DNA from: Zhuqueibacter pondensis
Lineage (GTDB): Bacteria > Zhuqueibacterota > Zhuqueibacteria > Zhuqueibacterales > Zhuqueibacteraceae
Direction of reading: 5' to 3'
NCBI GenBank assembly: GCA_034505955.1
Contig: JAPDQK010000019.1
Location: 21,227-85,226, forward strand
DNA length: 64,000 nt
Shown: piece by piece, positions 26,881-36,617 of the stretch
How positions within the stretch are numbered: the stretch's first letter is position 1
How the letters are laid out: each line of letters begins with the position of its first letter
The notes under the pieces: model-generated
What the model saw: the letters and a program-made list of their open reading frames with translations, nothing else
The model's database searches: none
Told to the model about the DNA's origin: nothing
Program-made: the position numbers and the translations under genes

Positions 26881-28716
26881 ATGCGATTTTACATCGGCTG
26901 TTTTCTTTTCTGTTTATTTTCAACCGTTGCGGCGCAACCATCCGGAGGTCCCTACGGCCCGATCCGGCAAACGTACAAGCTGCCGACAGGAGCAGGAAAA
27001 ATCTATTACGTCGCGCCTGACGGACAAGCTGAACAATCCGGCGAATCACTGAGCAAGCCAACAACCATCGAAGCTGCCATCGCGCGCGTGCGCACCGGTG
27101 ATGCAATCATCATGCGCGGCGGCACCTATCGCACCGGCAATTTGATATTGAACCAGGGAATTACGATACAACCCTATGCCGATGAGCAACCGGTGCTAAA
27201 AGGAACTGAAGTCGCCACAAAGTGGGAGAATCTCGGAAACGGATTATGGACCACCAAATGGTCTCGTCTATTTCCCTCCAAACCCGCGGACTGGTGGCGG
27301 CGACACCGCGAAGGGAAGAAAACACCGTTGCATCGTTTCAATAACGACATGGTGTTCGTGGACGGCAGGTTCCTCCAGTCTGCCGGCTGGGAAGGCGAAG
27401 TGAATGAGAATTCTTTTTATATCGACTACGAAACGGGGCTGGTTTACATTGGCGTCGATCCGGCAGATCGATTGGTGGAAATCACCGCTTTTGATGTGGC
27501 GCTTCTCAGAACGACAAAGGAAGTTCATGGCAAAACTTCCGACCGTAAAGGCTACACCATTCGCGGCATCACTTTCACGCAATATGCCTATCGTGCCCTT
27601 GAAATTGAAGGAACGGAACCCGAGGGCATATCCGAGGAGTCCAAGCACGGCAAGGAAGTCGTAGGCACGACGTTGGAGCATTGTACCATTTCTTACTGCT
27701 CGCGGGTCGCCGGCTATCTCCGCGGCGATCGCATGACGATCCGGCATTGCAAGGTGAGCGACACCAGCACCGAAGGCATTTACATCATTGCCTCCAACGA
27801 CGTGCTGTTGGAAAAGAATATTTTCATGCGCAACAACATCGAGAACATCACCGGATACTATCCGGCGGCCGTGAAGATTTTCAACCAAAGTTATCGGGTG
27901 ACGTGCAACGACAATCTGGTGATCGACCAGCCCAATTCCAACGGCATCTGGTACGACGTCGGCAATGTCGATGGCGTGTTCACGAACAACTGGATTGAAG
28001 GCGTTGGCCGCATCGGCAAAACCATCAACACGGATCAACTTTGGCCGAGCGACAACGGCTTCTTTTTTGAAATCTCCAAAGGCGCCATCTGCGCGGGAAA
28101 TGTTTTTGTTAATTGCGATCACGGCCTCATGGTGCTCAATGCCTCGAATGTGCAAATTTACCAAAACACCTTTATCAACAGCATGGCGTGCATCGGCCGC
28201 AATGCGCGCAGCGCGGCAGGTGATCACTTTGGCTGGCATCCCAGCACCGGACCGGATGTGGACCAGCGCGAGGGCCAGGTGTTCGTCAATAATCTGCTCG
28301 TGGGCGATGAAAATTTCAACCGACCTCTGCTCTTCGTTTGGCAGCCGGCATCCTTGTGTGAACGGTTGAATAAACCACAACTGAAGCAACTCGACTATAA
28401 TGTTTACGTGCGCGGCGCAGACAAAACCTCTTATCCCTTGATTCTGTGGAGCCCGGCTGCAAACGAAAACTGTCAAGTGGGATTTGAGTCATTCGAGAAT
28501 CTGCGAAGGCTCTATCCGGAATTCGCGGCCAACTGCCGCTATTATGCCAATTATGATGGTCCGTTATTCAAAGGAATGGAGTTGGGCAATTACCAATTAT
28601 CACCGGACTTCCCAGGAGCGAAAGCAGGAATGCAGCTGCCGGCAGGGATCAGCAAACTACTTGGCCCCTCGCAGAAAGTTGGCCGATACGTTGGAGCGTA
28701 TCCACCGATGCCATGA
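26881..28716 (+). CDS. Exported parallel beta-helix protein, candidate GH120/GH141-like xylan-active enzyme
   Basis: The ATG at 26881 gives a clean signal peptide (MRFYIGCFLF...VAAQ) and has GAGAGAA upstream; the longer frame from 26788 crosses the intercistronic hairpin. The protein has 611 residues. The start YYVAPDGQAEQSGES...TTIEAA and the coil pattern RITF, IRHCKVSD, LEKNIFMRNN indicate a right-handed parallel beta-helix. The region NGIWYDVG (D359) and FFFEISKG (E397) resembles the paired Asp and Glu of GH120 beta-xylosidases, though the spacing is longer. GH141 is a second possibility. There is no T9SS domain, so periplasmic location is expected. The function call rests on motif resemblance and locus context. 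Confidence 0.6.
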   Translation: MRFYIGCFLFCLFSTVAAQPSGGPYGPIRQTYKLPTGAGKIYYVAPDGQAEQSGESLSKPTTIEAAIARVRTGDAIIMRGGTYRTGNLILNQGITIQPYADEQPVLKGTEVATKWENLGNGLWTTKWSRLFPSKPADWWRRHREGKKTPLHRFNNDMVFVDGRFLQSAGWEGEVNENSFYIDYETGLVYIGVDPADRLVEITAFDVALLRTTKEVHGKTSDRKGYTIRGITFTQYAYRALEIEGTEPEGISEESKHGKEVVGTTLEHCTISYCSRVAGYLRGDRMTIRHCKVSDTSTEGIYIIASNDVLLEKNIFMRNNIENITGYYPAAVKIFNQSYRVTCNDNLVIDQPNSNGIWYDVGNVDGVFTNNWIEGVGRIGKTINTDQLWPSDNGFFFEISKGAICAGNVFVNCDHGLMVLNASNVQIYQNTFINSMACIGRNARSAAGDHFGWHPSTGPDVDQREGQVFVNNLLVGDENFNRPLLFVWQPASLCERLNKPQLKQLDYNVYVRGADKTSYPLILWSPAANENCQVGFESFENLRRLYPEFAANCRYYANYDGPLFKGMELGNYQLSPDFPGAKAGMQLPAGISKLLGPSQKVGRYVGAYPPMP

Positions 28717-28803
28717 TCTTTCCTCAACCATTGTTATGAGGGATAAAGTTGACCCCGATAATTTACAAAACTGCAATTGACGCAGATTTGATCGCTATAT
28801 GGA

Positions 28804-28836
28804 GCCACCCATTGGGTGGGGCAAAAAATTTTTTTT
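28804..28836. terminator. Hairpin plus A6T8 tract in the convergent gap 28717-29161
   Basis: GCCACCC and GGGTGGGGC form a compact stem, followed by AAAAAATTTTTTTT. It sits between the + strand beta-helix gene and the - strand symporter and could stop transcription from the + strand side. The same gap also has a GATCAGCGCTGATC palindrome (28996-29009) and an ACTCCGCTAGG repeat fragment; no gene is seen. Confidence 0.55.
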
Positions 28837-29161
28837 GGCACGGCTGGCTTTGTTTTTAACTCCGCTAGGGGTAGTACGCCCTCACTCTTGTTGAATGGAC
28901 AACCGGCGTGAAAAATTCAGGTACTAAAAAGCATGGCATGGTCAAGCCGTAACCAATTTTGGGGGACGAAGATAAATCTGATACCCGCAGTTTTTGATCA
29001 GCGCTGATCTGCGAAAATCCTCGGACGCAGTCTGTGTCCTAAAACCTTCGCGGCCATGATGGCTCTTTAAGAGTAATACGATAAGGAAGTGTTGTCGCAT
29101 CCGCCAGTGAACCTGTCCTGCTTCTTTCACCCCGGTCGAATTATTGCGTTATGATTTTTGC

Positions 29162-30562
29162 TTAATTCTTGCCCTCCTTTCTTCTTGCGATCAAATCTTT
29201 TTCAATCTGGGCCATCATTTTGTTGTTCAGCGGATAGAATACCATCAAGGCAACAGCAATGAAGCCGGCGATGGCAGGGAAAATGCTCATCAGCAATTTG
29301 ATACCTTGGATCGCTGTAGGGGACTGGGCGACATTTGCCACGAATCCGAAAGAATCCAGTATCCAGGCCTGAATGGTGCCGGCAAGGGCGATGCCGAGTT
29401 TCAGAGCAAACAGGGAGGCAGCCATGATTAGCGCTGTGGCGCGGCGGCCGGTTTTCCATTCGGAATAATCGGCTGTGTCCGTATAGATCGCCCATTGAAG
29501 TACCGAGACCGGGCCTACACCAAACGATGAAATTATTTGAAGCACGAACATCAAAATGAGATCCTGGGGTTTCAGGACATAAAAAAGCGCAGTGACCACG
29601 GCGGCAATACCCAAAAAGCCATAATAACATCTGGATTTGCCGAATTTCTTGCTGAAAATGTTGGTCACCACTGCGCCAAGGATGGTCATTGCCGTACCCA
29701 CAAGCAGGAATGTCGAAGTGAGGGATTGGTACGAAAAGCTAAACGTTCTCCCCAGCAGCGACAGTTGCTGATCCTGCACGAAGTACTTGAAATAATACAT
29801 GATGCTTCCCCCCTTGATCACGTTGAATAGCAGTTGGAAAACTGTTGCCGAACCGATCAAGATCCAGGGCATATTTTTAAACAGATCGGCCAAATCCTGT
29901 TTCAACGGATTTTTTTGTTCCTTGACAGGTTGCACGCGTTCCTTGGTCGAGGAGAACGTCACCAGCCAGAGGATAACCGCCAATGCTGACATCACCGCCA
30001 TTGCCCATTGCCATCCCGCAGTCTCATTGCCTTTTCCGAATAAAGTGACCAACCTCAGGACGGCAAATTGGACGATAAATTGCCCAACAAAAGCAGCTAC
30101 GAATCGGAAAGAGGAAACGACCGTGCGTTCTTGTGAATTGGGTGTGATGACGCCCATGAGGGCGGAATAGGGCACATTGATGACCGTATAGATCATCATC
30201 ATCAGGTTGTAGGTAACGAAGGCATAGATCACCTTGCCCTGCGTGCTGAAATTGGGTGTGATGAACATGATAAAGCCCAAAATGCCGAAAGGCAAAGCAA
30301 AGTAGAGTAGATACGGGCGAAATTTTCCAAATTTCGTGTTGGTTCGGTCCGCAATCATGCCCATCAACGGATCGTTCACTGCATCCCAAATTCGGCCGAT
30401 TAAGAATATCGTTGCCACAGACGCGGCGGGAATGCCGAACACGTCGGTATAAAAATAAAGCAGAAAGAAGATGAAGGTTTGAAAAAACAGATTCGAGGCT
30501 GTGTCCCCCAGGCTGTAGCCGATTTTTTCTTTGAATTTGAGTTTCCCTGTAATCTCTTCCAT
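29162..30562 (-). CDS. GPH-family glycoside/pentoside:cation symporter (MFS, MelB/XylP type)
   Basis: A 466-residue inner-membrane carrier with about 12 transmembrane segments and no signal peptide. The N-terminal KIGYSLGDTASNLFFQ, DAVNDPLMGMIADRT and GKFRPYLLY segments are the GPH (glycoside-pentoside-hexuronide) family signatures, including the Asp residues of helix II that bind Na+ or H+. The cytoplasmic tail carries RRKEGKN. It is the last gene of the - strand run GH10, PfkB, GH3, GH116, symporter, so its likely cargo is xylo-oligosaccharide or an aldotetraouronate-like fragment from the periplasm. The gap to the upstream GH116 gene is 182 bp. Confidence 0.88.
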   Translation of the reverse strand: MEEITGKLKFKEKIGYSLGDTASNLFFQTFIFFLLYFYTDVFGIPAASVATIFLIGRIWDAVNDPLMGMIADRTNTKFGKFRPYLLYFALPFGILGFIMFITPNFSTQGKVIYAFVTYNLMMMIYTVINVPYSALMGVITPNSQERTVVSSFRFVAAFVGQFIVQFAVLRLVTLFGKGNETAGWQWAMAVMSALAVILWLVTFSSTKERVQPVKEQKNPLKQDLADLFKNMPWILIGSATVFQLLFNVIKGGSIMYYFKYFVQDQQLSLLGRTFSFSYQSLTSTFLLVGTAMTILGAVVTNIFSKKFGKSRCYYGFLGIAAVVTALFYVLKPQDLILMFVLQIISSFGVGPVSVLQWAIYTDTADYSEWKTGRRATALIMAASLFALKLGIALAGTIQAWILDSFGFVANVAQSPTAIQGIKLLMSIFPAIAGFIAVALMVFYPLNNKMMAQIEKDLIARRKEGKN

Positions 30563-30744
30563 GTTGCTCCCTGAATGTGTTAAGGTTCGTTGCTTCGGTT
30601 AAAACCCCATTTTCATTTCGACGCTCTCTTACTGTATTGATGTCGATAGCAGCCAGATATTTCTGCGTCCACACCGATACGATTGTCTTTTGCCAGTTAT
30701 TTTCCAAAAACCTTTTGCTTCTTTAACAGATTTTGCTCCACAGC

Positions 30745-33306
30745 CTACTTCATTAACTTGGTTACAAAAGACTTCAATTGTTGAGAGTCTATTCTTTTGG
30801 TGCCCGTTCGCTCTTGAAGCTCTTTAACATATTGTATCACGAGTTGTGTCAATATGGCGCCTGGCCGGGGATAAGCGGCGACAATATAATGGGGCCCTTC
30901 GGTCAGTTCTCCGTGTTCTTTTTCCAATTCAGCCCGGAGGTTGTCCGGGGATATCAATGAATTTCCATGCTGGAAGATAACCTTGTCCATTGCCTTGTAT
31001 ACTTCTTTACTTTCTTCAGTCAAACCATAGTAATCGAGAAGCTGGGCAAAAACATAATTGGAGGTGGTATAGACATCTTGTCCCTGTTCCGATTCCACCG
31101 CACCCCCGTCTTCTGTTCGGCACATGGCCCAGCCCATGAGCGTGCGGTTATTTTCATAAATGGTCTTGAGGATTTTTTTAGCTCTTTCATCGGAGATAAA
31201 GGACTCTTCTCCCATCGCAATCAATGCCCAAATGGCATCCAGTTGATTTGTCCAGACATCCGTATTGGTCGCTCCGGTTTTGGGATCATAACAGGTGACA
31301 TAATACTGCAATCTTTGGCCTTTGCTGTTTTTTCCATCTCTCCATAGTTTTTCAAAGATGGGTGAGACTTTTTCGAAATGCTCCTCATATTGTTTTTTGG
31401 CGGGTTCATCGTTCATCATCTCGGCCATTCGGATCATGGCATGGCAACCCGCCATAAAAATGGTGGCATCATAAGCATCCACGCCAAACAGAGTCAAATT
31501 ATCAAACGTGTTTTTCACTTCACCAGGATTACCCTCGGGTATGCCATCCCCGTCTATATCGAGCGTTTTTAAATGTTCAAATCCGAATTTCAATGTTTCC
31601 CAATTCCTTTTGAGCAAGTCAGTATCACCGGTGAATTTGACGTTGCGCAATACCCTCGTTGCCAGCTTGGGGAAAAGATCCACCCAATAGTTGTTATTGT
31701 ACCAGGCGTAATCACTGACATTCCGCAGGGCATGGCCTTTCGGCAAAGCGCCCAAATCATGCGCCACGCTGCCCTTGACCTTGACCGCATCTCTGATCTG
31801 GGTCAGTGACACGCCTTCGTATTCCTCCGGATAATCCTGAAAATGCTTTCTGGCTTCAACAAAAGAGGCGTGGTGATGATAGAACCGCTCTGTGAGATCT
31901 TCCGCCAGAATCGAGTCAATGAACCGCTGGCAAATTTCCAGTTCGATTGGGGGAAAGAGGAACAACAACACCATGGAATACCAATCCACATCCGAGGGAT
32001 TGATATAGGCATAATCAAAACATTCCAGGAATCGGGCGACGTCATTGCCATTTTCATCTTCAATCCAGACTGCGGCATTGGACAGCGGAAAACTGAATTC
32101 ATTTAAAATCAACCTGAGCAGACGCAAGGCGCCAACCTGATCATCCTTGTAGGAGGGATTTTGCCGTATCAGATCAAATATCCGGTTCTGGATGGTGAGT
32201 GTCCGATTCAACCAGTTGGGATAATTATCCAGGGCGATTTTCACCATATCCACGGCCCTGGCGTTTTTGTCCTTGAAACTTTTGACGTATTTACGTTCAA
32301 ATGTTTTTCCATCGATAAACCGCTGTTGCGGAAAATCCAGAACGATGGCGAATGGTATTTTTATGGTGGCTTTTGGCGCCAGGGTAAAAGTAAGACTGAT
32401 GGCAGCTCCGTAATCCTGCTTCAATATGGGTGCTCGCTTTTCGTAAAAGCTGCCATCCTCGTTCAGTAATAAATCCTGTTTGAGTCGATTCAGGCAAAAA
32501 TAGGGCTGTGTATCGACGGCTACGCCTTCCATCTCCGGCACCGCGATGGCCATCCTGTCCTCGCTTTCTTTGCTCCCCATGACTATTCCTCTGATCGCAT
32601 CCGAGCGGAAATCCTGGTGCACATGACCTTTTATTGGTGTCGAGCAGATATAAACCGTGTCCTGATCGGTTGGCTTCAATTCCTTTTCCTGAAGATTAAC
32701 CAAGGAGGGACGGGGAATGACCAAGGTTATTTTCTGAGTTTTATTTGTGGTATTCTTCACCTCGTACTCCTCAACCCCGATGGGCATTAGTGCCTGGTTA
32801 TTCCCGGATAAAAAAGGAGAAATCAATCTTCTTGTTATGTTGACCTTACCCAGTTGATATGCCATTTCCAATAACGGCGTTGCAATAGAAATGGAGACCT
32901 GCTGTTCCGTTACTGCCGGATGATAATAATTTTTCAAGGCCGGCACATCATCCGGACCTTCCACCGCCTCGGGATTTCTGGCCGTTAGCATAAAATATTC
33001 GTCTCGCGCATCCTCCTCGTCCTGGTCAGCCAGGATGCGGATAAAAGGTGCGGAGCCAAGCTGAATCGCATTTTGATTCAATAAGATCAGTCGGCCGGCG
33101 TCATTCAGTCGATTGTATAATCCCTCGGGAGATATGCCTATCGAACAGGTTGGCGCGCCCTGCAGGGCAATGGTCTGGGGAAACAGCAGGGTTTTGGACA
33201 TGCCTTGAAAATGAACCAGCATTCTATTCTTGACATAAATCTCAGAGATTTGGGGTCCAGAAATCGTGAAAACGTCACTTATTCTCAAACCAGAAGAATT
33301 TGGCAT
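30745..33306 (-). CDS. GH116-like intracellular glycosidase (beta-xylosidase/beta-glucosidase candidate)
   Basis: 853 residues without signal peptide. An N-terminal beta-sandwich (about 1-340) precedes an (alpha/alpha)6 barrel. The motifs VAHDLGALPKG, NNYWVDLFPKLATRVLR, DIDGDGIPEG and VDAYDATIFMAG fit the GH116 (GBA2-like) pattern, in which an Asp near the DG(I/L)PE and Y(D)-type segments is the acid/base. Archaeal members include beta-glucosidase/beta-xylosidase activities. Placed between GH3 and the symporter, a role in trimming imported xylo-oligosaccharides is likely. The substrate is not predictable from sequence alone, and the family match is from recognised motifs only. Confidence 0.68.
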   Translation of the reverse strand: MPNSSGLRISDVFTISGPQISEIYVKNRMLVHFQGMSKTLLFPQTIALQGAPTCSIGISPEGLYNRLNDAGRLILLNQNAIQLGSAPFIRILADQDEEDARDEYFMLTARNPEAVEGPDDVPALKNYYHPAVTEQQVSISIATPLLEMAYQLGKVNITRRLISPFLSGNNQALMPIGVEEYEVKNTTNKTQKITLVIPRPSLVNLQEKELKPTDQDTVYICSTPIKGHVHQDFRSDAIRGIVMGSKESEDRMAIAVPEMEGVAVDTQPYFCLNRLKQDLLLNEDGSFYEKRAPILKQDYGAAISLTFTLAPKATIKIPFAIVLDFPQQRFIDGKTFERKYVKSFKDKNARAVDMVKIALDNYPNWLNRTLTIQNRIFDLIRQNPSYKDDQVGALRLLRLILNEFSFPLSNAAVWIEDENGNDVARFLECFDYAYINPSDVDWYSMVLLFLFPPIELEICQRFIDSILAEDLTERFYHHHASFVEARKHFQDYPEEYEGVSLTQIRDAVKVKGSVAHDLGALPKGHALRNVSDYAWYNNNYWVDLFPKLATRVLRNVKFTGDTDLLKRNWETLKFGFEHLKTLDIDGDGIPEGNPGEVKNTFDNLTLFGVDAYDATIFMAGCHAMIRMAEMMNDEPAKKQYEEHFEKVSPIFEKLWRDGKNSKGQRLQYYVTCYDPKTGATNTDVWTNQLDAIWALIAMGEESFISDERAKKILKTIYENNRTLMGWAMCRTEDGGAVESEQGQDVYTTSNYVFAQLLDYYGLTEESKEVYKAMDKVIFQHGNSLISPDNLRAELEKEHGELTEGPHYIVAAYPRPGAILTQLVIQYVKELQERTGTKRIDSQQLKSFVTKLMK

Positions 33307-33395
33307 ATCACACCTCTCCTCAACGATTTCAAGGGTTGGCCAGCATCAGGAACCAACCTTCATTCCATGCAAAAGTTTTGATTAATGATTTTTAT

Positions 33396-33423
33396 TAACA
33401 CCGCGAATAATCGCGGTGTTAAT
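33396..33423. repeat. Perfect hairpin between GH3 and GH116 genes
   Basis: TTAACACCGCGA and TCGCGGTGTTAA pair perfectly around a 4-nt loop. It sits in the 197-bp gap of the - strand operon and has no T-run on either strand, so it may set relative expression by mRNA processing rather than termination. Confidence 0.5.
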
Positions 33424-33503
33424 GAAATCACTTCGGCCATTTGAGCCGTTTAACGGCTTTTCTGAGTAAAATGGATAACCGAACGCTCGCCATTTCGACA
33501 TTA

Positions 33504-35327
33504 CTAACAATAGGACAAATTCAAAGGATGTTTCTTTGGTGCCTTCAGCTTCTTAACAGGAACAGTCTCCTGCACGCCAAGTTTTATGGGCAATTTCGTC
33601 GAAGCCGAGGGTTCGATTTTTCCAAACAGTAAATCCGTCGAAACTCGGATCGAGTCGGGAGTGGCGCTGAAATTGCAGACGACGGCATCGGCTTCCGCTG
33701 TTGTGCCTTCGATGTAGGGATAGTTGGTCACCACAACAACGGTATGTCCGGCTTGTTTCAGCTTTTTGACAAGTAACTGATTGTTGCCCGCTTTGACGAT
33801 TCGGGCATAGTAATTTGTCATCACTACAAGGTCCGCCTGTTTTGCCAGCTCGAGACATTCTTTTATCTCTTCGTCAAATGCCGAGAATTCCGTGTCGGTC
33901 AGAATCAGATTAGTGGAATGATTGACCATTGCTTCACAGAACATGTGCGTGTGATGATAAGGATCTTTTCCGACGAATTCATACGGAATGCGCTGCTCGA
34001 TGACCAGGATTTTCTGTTTGGGATTCAACGGCAGCAGTTTTTTGTCGTCGCGCATGATCATCAGCGCTTTTTTGGCAACCTCCCAGGAGAAATCTATAAT
34101 CTCTTTGCTTCTGGTAATGGCACGAGTTTTTTCAGGATCTCTTTTGCCGGCAGTTTCAAACAAGCCTTGATCATACTTCATCTTCAAGAGACGGGTGACC
34201 GCATCATTTAATCTTTCTTCAGATATCTCGCCGGATTCGACAGCCATTTTAATCCCAAAGAAGCACTGTGACCGGGATTCATCATCGGCTTTTAAAAGTA
34301 TCGTGTCGCAGCCGGCCTTTATTGCCAGGGCGCAAGCTCTTGGCAGCGGCCATTGTTTGAGAATAGCGGCCATGCCAATCGCATCAGAAACAATGACACC
34401 ATCGAAACCCAATTCCTCTCTTAACAGTCCGGTAAGGATTTTTTCTGACAGGGTGGTGGGAAATTTGTCATCATACGCCGGGTAAACCGAATGCCCGGTC
34501 ATAATGGCTTTCACGCCGGCAGCGATGGCGGCTTTGAAGGGAACCAATTCCACCTCTTGCATTCTCTTTTTATCGGCTTTGATGACATCCAGCACATCGT
34601 GGGCATCGGTCGCGGAATCTCCCCGGCCGGGGAAATGTTTGGCCGTTGCCGCGATGCCGCCATCCTGAAAGCCTTGCAACAAGGCCACGGCATGTTTCGC
34701 ACAAATCTCAGGGTCATCACTGAAAGACCGGATGCCAATCTCAGGATTTTTCGGATTGATATTGACATCACATACCGGCGAATACATTTGCGTAACGCCA
34801 ATGGCACTCAATTGTCTGGCAATGGTCAAGCCGACTTGATAGGTCAGTTCGACATCGCCAATGGCGGCCAAACCCATCGGCGGCGGAAACTGCCTTATGC
34901 CACCGGACATATAATCATTTTTGAAATCGCCCTCAAAGTCAATCGTCATGTGGAGTGGAATTCCAGAGGGCCTATTCATGGCAATTTTCTGTAATTGATT
35001 CAGCCGGTTAGTATATTCTTCCGGCGTTATGCTGATACCAAAAGTTTTGCCGGCAAAATAGGTATTGGCTATGGTAAAATAATCTTTTGGCCTTTTGAAG
35101 CTGCGATCGATCTGCGAATTGCCCCAATAAAGGTTTTTGCAGGTTTCCAACGCGTACGGCTCCAGACAAAGGCCTCCGCAATGCAATCTGGTGATCTGTT
35201 CAATTCCACTTGGTGTCAAGATGGCACCGCGCCAGGTAAATGTCAAAAGCTGGCCGACCTTTTCTTCCAGGCTCATGCCTGCCAATTTTTGGCTGACAAA
35301 TGCGTCTCTATCTTTTGTATTTGACAT
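33504..35327 (-). CDS. GH3 family glycosidase, cytoplasmic, NagZ-like motifs
   Basis: I chose the ATG at 35327, because AGGAGA lies 7 nt upstream; the longer frame from 35366 starts inside the previous gene. The 607-residue protein has no signal peptide. The TIM barrel holds the KHFPGRGDSATDAH loop characteristic of beta-N-acetylglucosaminidase-type GH3 enzymes, where a His replaces the usual acid/base Glu, and VSDAIGM with the nucleophile Asp. A C-terminal alpha/beta sandwich (about 380-600) follows. Despite the NagZ-like loop, the operon (GH10, kinase, GH116, symporter) argues for a pentoside or glucoside substrate. It starts 26 bp after the PfkB stop. Confidence 0.82.
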   Translation of the reverse strand: MSNTKDRDAFVSQKLAGMSLEEKVGQLLTFTWRGAILTPSGIEQITRLHCGGLCLEPYALETCKNLYWGNSQIDRSFKRPKDYFTIANTYFAGKTFGISITPEEYTNRLNQLQKIAMNRPSGIPLHMTIDFEGDFKNDYMSGGIRQFPPPMGLAAIGDVELTYQVGLTIARQLSAIGVTQMYSPVCDVNINPKNPEIGIRSFSDDPEICAKHAVALLQGFQDGGIAATAKHFPGRGDSATDAHDVLDVIKADKKRMQEVELVPFKAAIAAGVKAIMTGHSVYPAYDDKFPTTLSEKILTGLLREELGFDGVIVSDAIGMAAILKQWPLPRACALAIKAGCDTILLKADDESRSQCFFGIKMAVESGEISEERLNDAVTRLLKMKYDQGLFETAGKRDPEKTRAITRSKEIIDFSWEVAKKALMIMRDDKKLLPLNPKQKILVIEQRIPYEFVGKDPYHHTHMFCEAMVNHSTNLILTDTEFSAFDEEIKECLELAKQADLVVMTNYYARIVKAGNNQLLVKKLKQAGHTVVVVTNYPYIEGTTAEADAVVCNFSATPDSIRVSTDLLFGKIEPSASTKLPIKLGVQETVPVKKLKAPKKHPLNLSYC

Positions 35328-35353
35328 TTGTTCATCTCCTGTCATAAAAGTAT

Positions 35354-36592
35354 TCATGATTCCCATTTCCCACGGTTATTAGGACCAACCCAGAATCCCC
35401 GATCCTGATACCAGCCCTCTTCATCAATTTTCAAGTCTTTGGTCTTCCATCCCGCTTGGATGCGTCTGGTCAAATCATCGAACCCCTTGTTCCAGGTCAG
35501 CCCGTCCGGAACCGTCACATTCATACTTCCGGCCGCATTGGCATATCGCAAACACGATTCAATCGAATGATTCCAGACAAAGGCAGCAAGAAATCCGGCA
35601 ATCGCGGCATCACCGGAACCCAGCGCTCCCACGAATTTTTCTTCCTGATAGACAGGGAACCAGAGCTCACGATTGGCCCAGTTGTCGAGATCAGAACATC
35701 TGGCTGCTCCCATCTTCTGAAGCCGATCCTTGTCAGCAGTCCTAATGTACAATCCCCGATGGCCGCATTTTATCATGGCGATTGCTGTGCCCATGGCAAT
35801 CAAATCTTTTCCCACGGTGGCGATCTCTTTCACGGTCAGATGGTCGAGCACACTCTCCCGGGGACCGAGATTTGCCTTCTTATCAAGAAATTGTTCTTTG
35901 TACAAAAAATAAAATATCTCTTCGGCGCTTGGCAGCATCATGTCGGCCAGCGGAACCCAGTCAGTAAGAATTGCCTTCCAGTCGACCTGGCCGGCACGAC
36001 TATTGACATCCGGGAGCGAAAGGTCAAGTGCTGTTGTCGCCCCGAGCTCTTTGCTTCTTTTCAGGATTTTTGTTAATTCATGACCGGTGTTTTCATAAAG
36101 TTTTCGCATCCAGGGTGGATAACCAAACAGCATCAGTTTGGAACGCCGCACCAGGTCGAAATTCATGTCTTCATAACCAAACGTATCATTGGCACCACAG
36201 TGATGGAGATAAAAACGGTCAATGCCGGGGATGCAAATCGCAATGGTATATGAAGTTGATTCCCCTTCGACCATTTTAATCCCCTTAAAATGACCTTCGT
36301 GTTCTTCATACCAGCGCAGAATCTGTTGGCCAAAATCATCATTTCCGATTTTGCCAATCAATTCGGTTTTTACGCCGAGCCGGCGAATTGAGACGCCTGC
36401 ATTGGTAACAGGACCTCCGCCGACAACAACACATTTCCCCATGTTGATCATTTTACCGGGCACCAGCACGTCGGTAAGCTTATCGACCTTGCCATCAATC
36501 GTGAAAGCAGGAATTAAGTCGAGGCAGGTATGACCTGCGGCTACGATTTCAATGTCTTTTTTGCTCTCCACATTAAGTTCCTTTCCAACCAT
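35354..36592 (-). CDS. PfkB-family carbohydrate kinase
   Basis: 412 residues from the ATG at 36592 (MVGKELN). A longer frame reaches 36652 but overlaps the GH10 gene. The ribokinase fold is clear: the N-terminal VAAGHTCLDLIP, a GGGPVTNAGVSIRRLG lid and substrate region, and the C-terminal GALGSGDAAIAGF anion hole with the catalytic Asp. The substrate loop is not diagnostic; 2-keto-3-deoxygluconate, a pentulose or a nucleoside sugar are all possible. Being second in the intracellular xylan operon, it may phosphorylate KDG formed by UxuA or a sugar released by GH3/GH116. A xylulokinase already exists at 40.9 kb, so xylulose is less likely. Confidence 0.8.
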   Translation of the reverse strand: MVGKELNVESKKDIEIVAAGHTCLDLIPAFTIDGKVDKLTDVLVPGKMINMGKCVVVGGGPVTNAGVSIRRLGVKTELIGKIGNDDFGQQILRWYEEHEGHFKGIKMVEGESTSYTIAICIPGIDRFYLHHCGANDTFGYEDMNFDLVRRSKLMLFGYPPWMRKLYENTGHELTKILKRSKELGATTALDLSLPDVNSRAGQVDWKAILTDWVPLADMMLPSAEEIFYFLYKEQFLDKKANLGPRESVLDHLTVKEIATVGKDLIAMGTAIAMIKCGHRGLYIRTADKDRLQKMGAARCSDLDNWANRELWFPVYQEEKFVGALGSGDAAIAGFLAAFVWNHSIESCLRYANAAGSMNVTVPDGLTWNKGFDDLTRRIQAGWKTKDLKIDEEGWYQDRGFWVGPNNRGKWES

Positions 36593-36617
36593 GTTGTCTG
36601 ACCCATCCAGTGATATT

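Noticed and set aside
27268..28476. 402-residue open frame on the - strand opposite the beta-helix gene
   Set aside because: It is a mirror of the real + strand gene, which has signal peptide, fold pattern and RBS; the antisense product is rich in His/Ala/Val without any motif.
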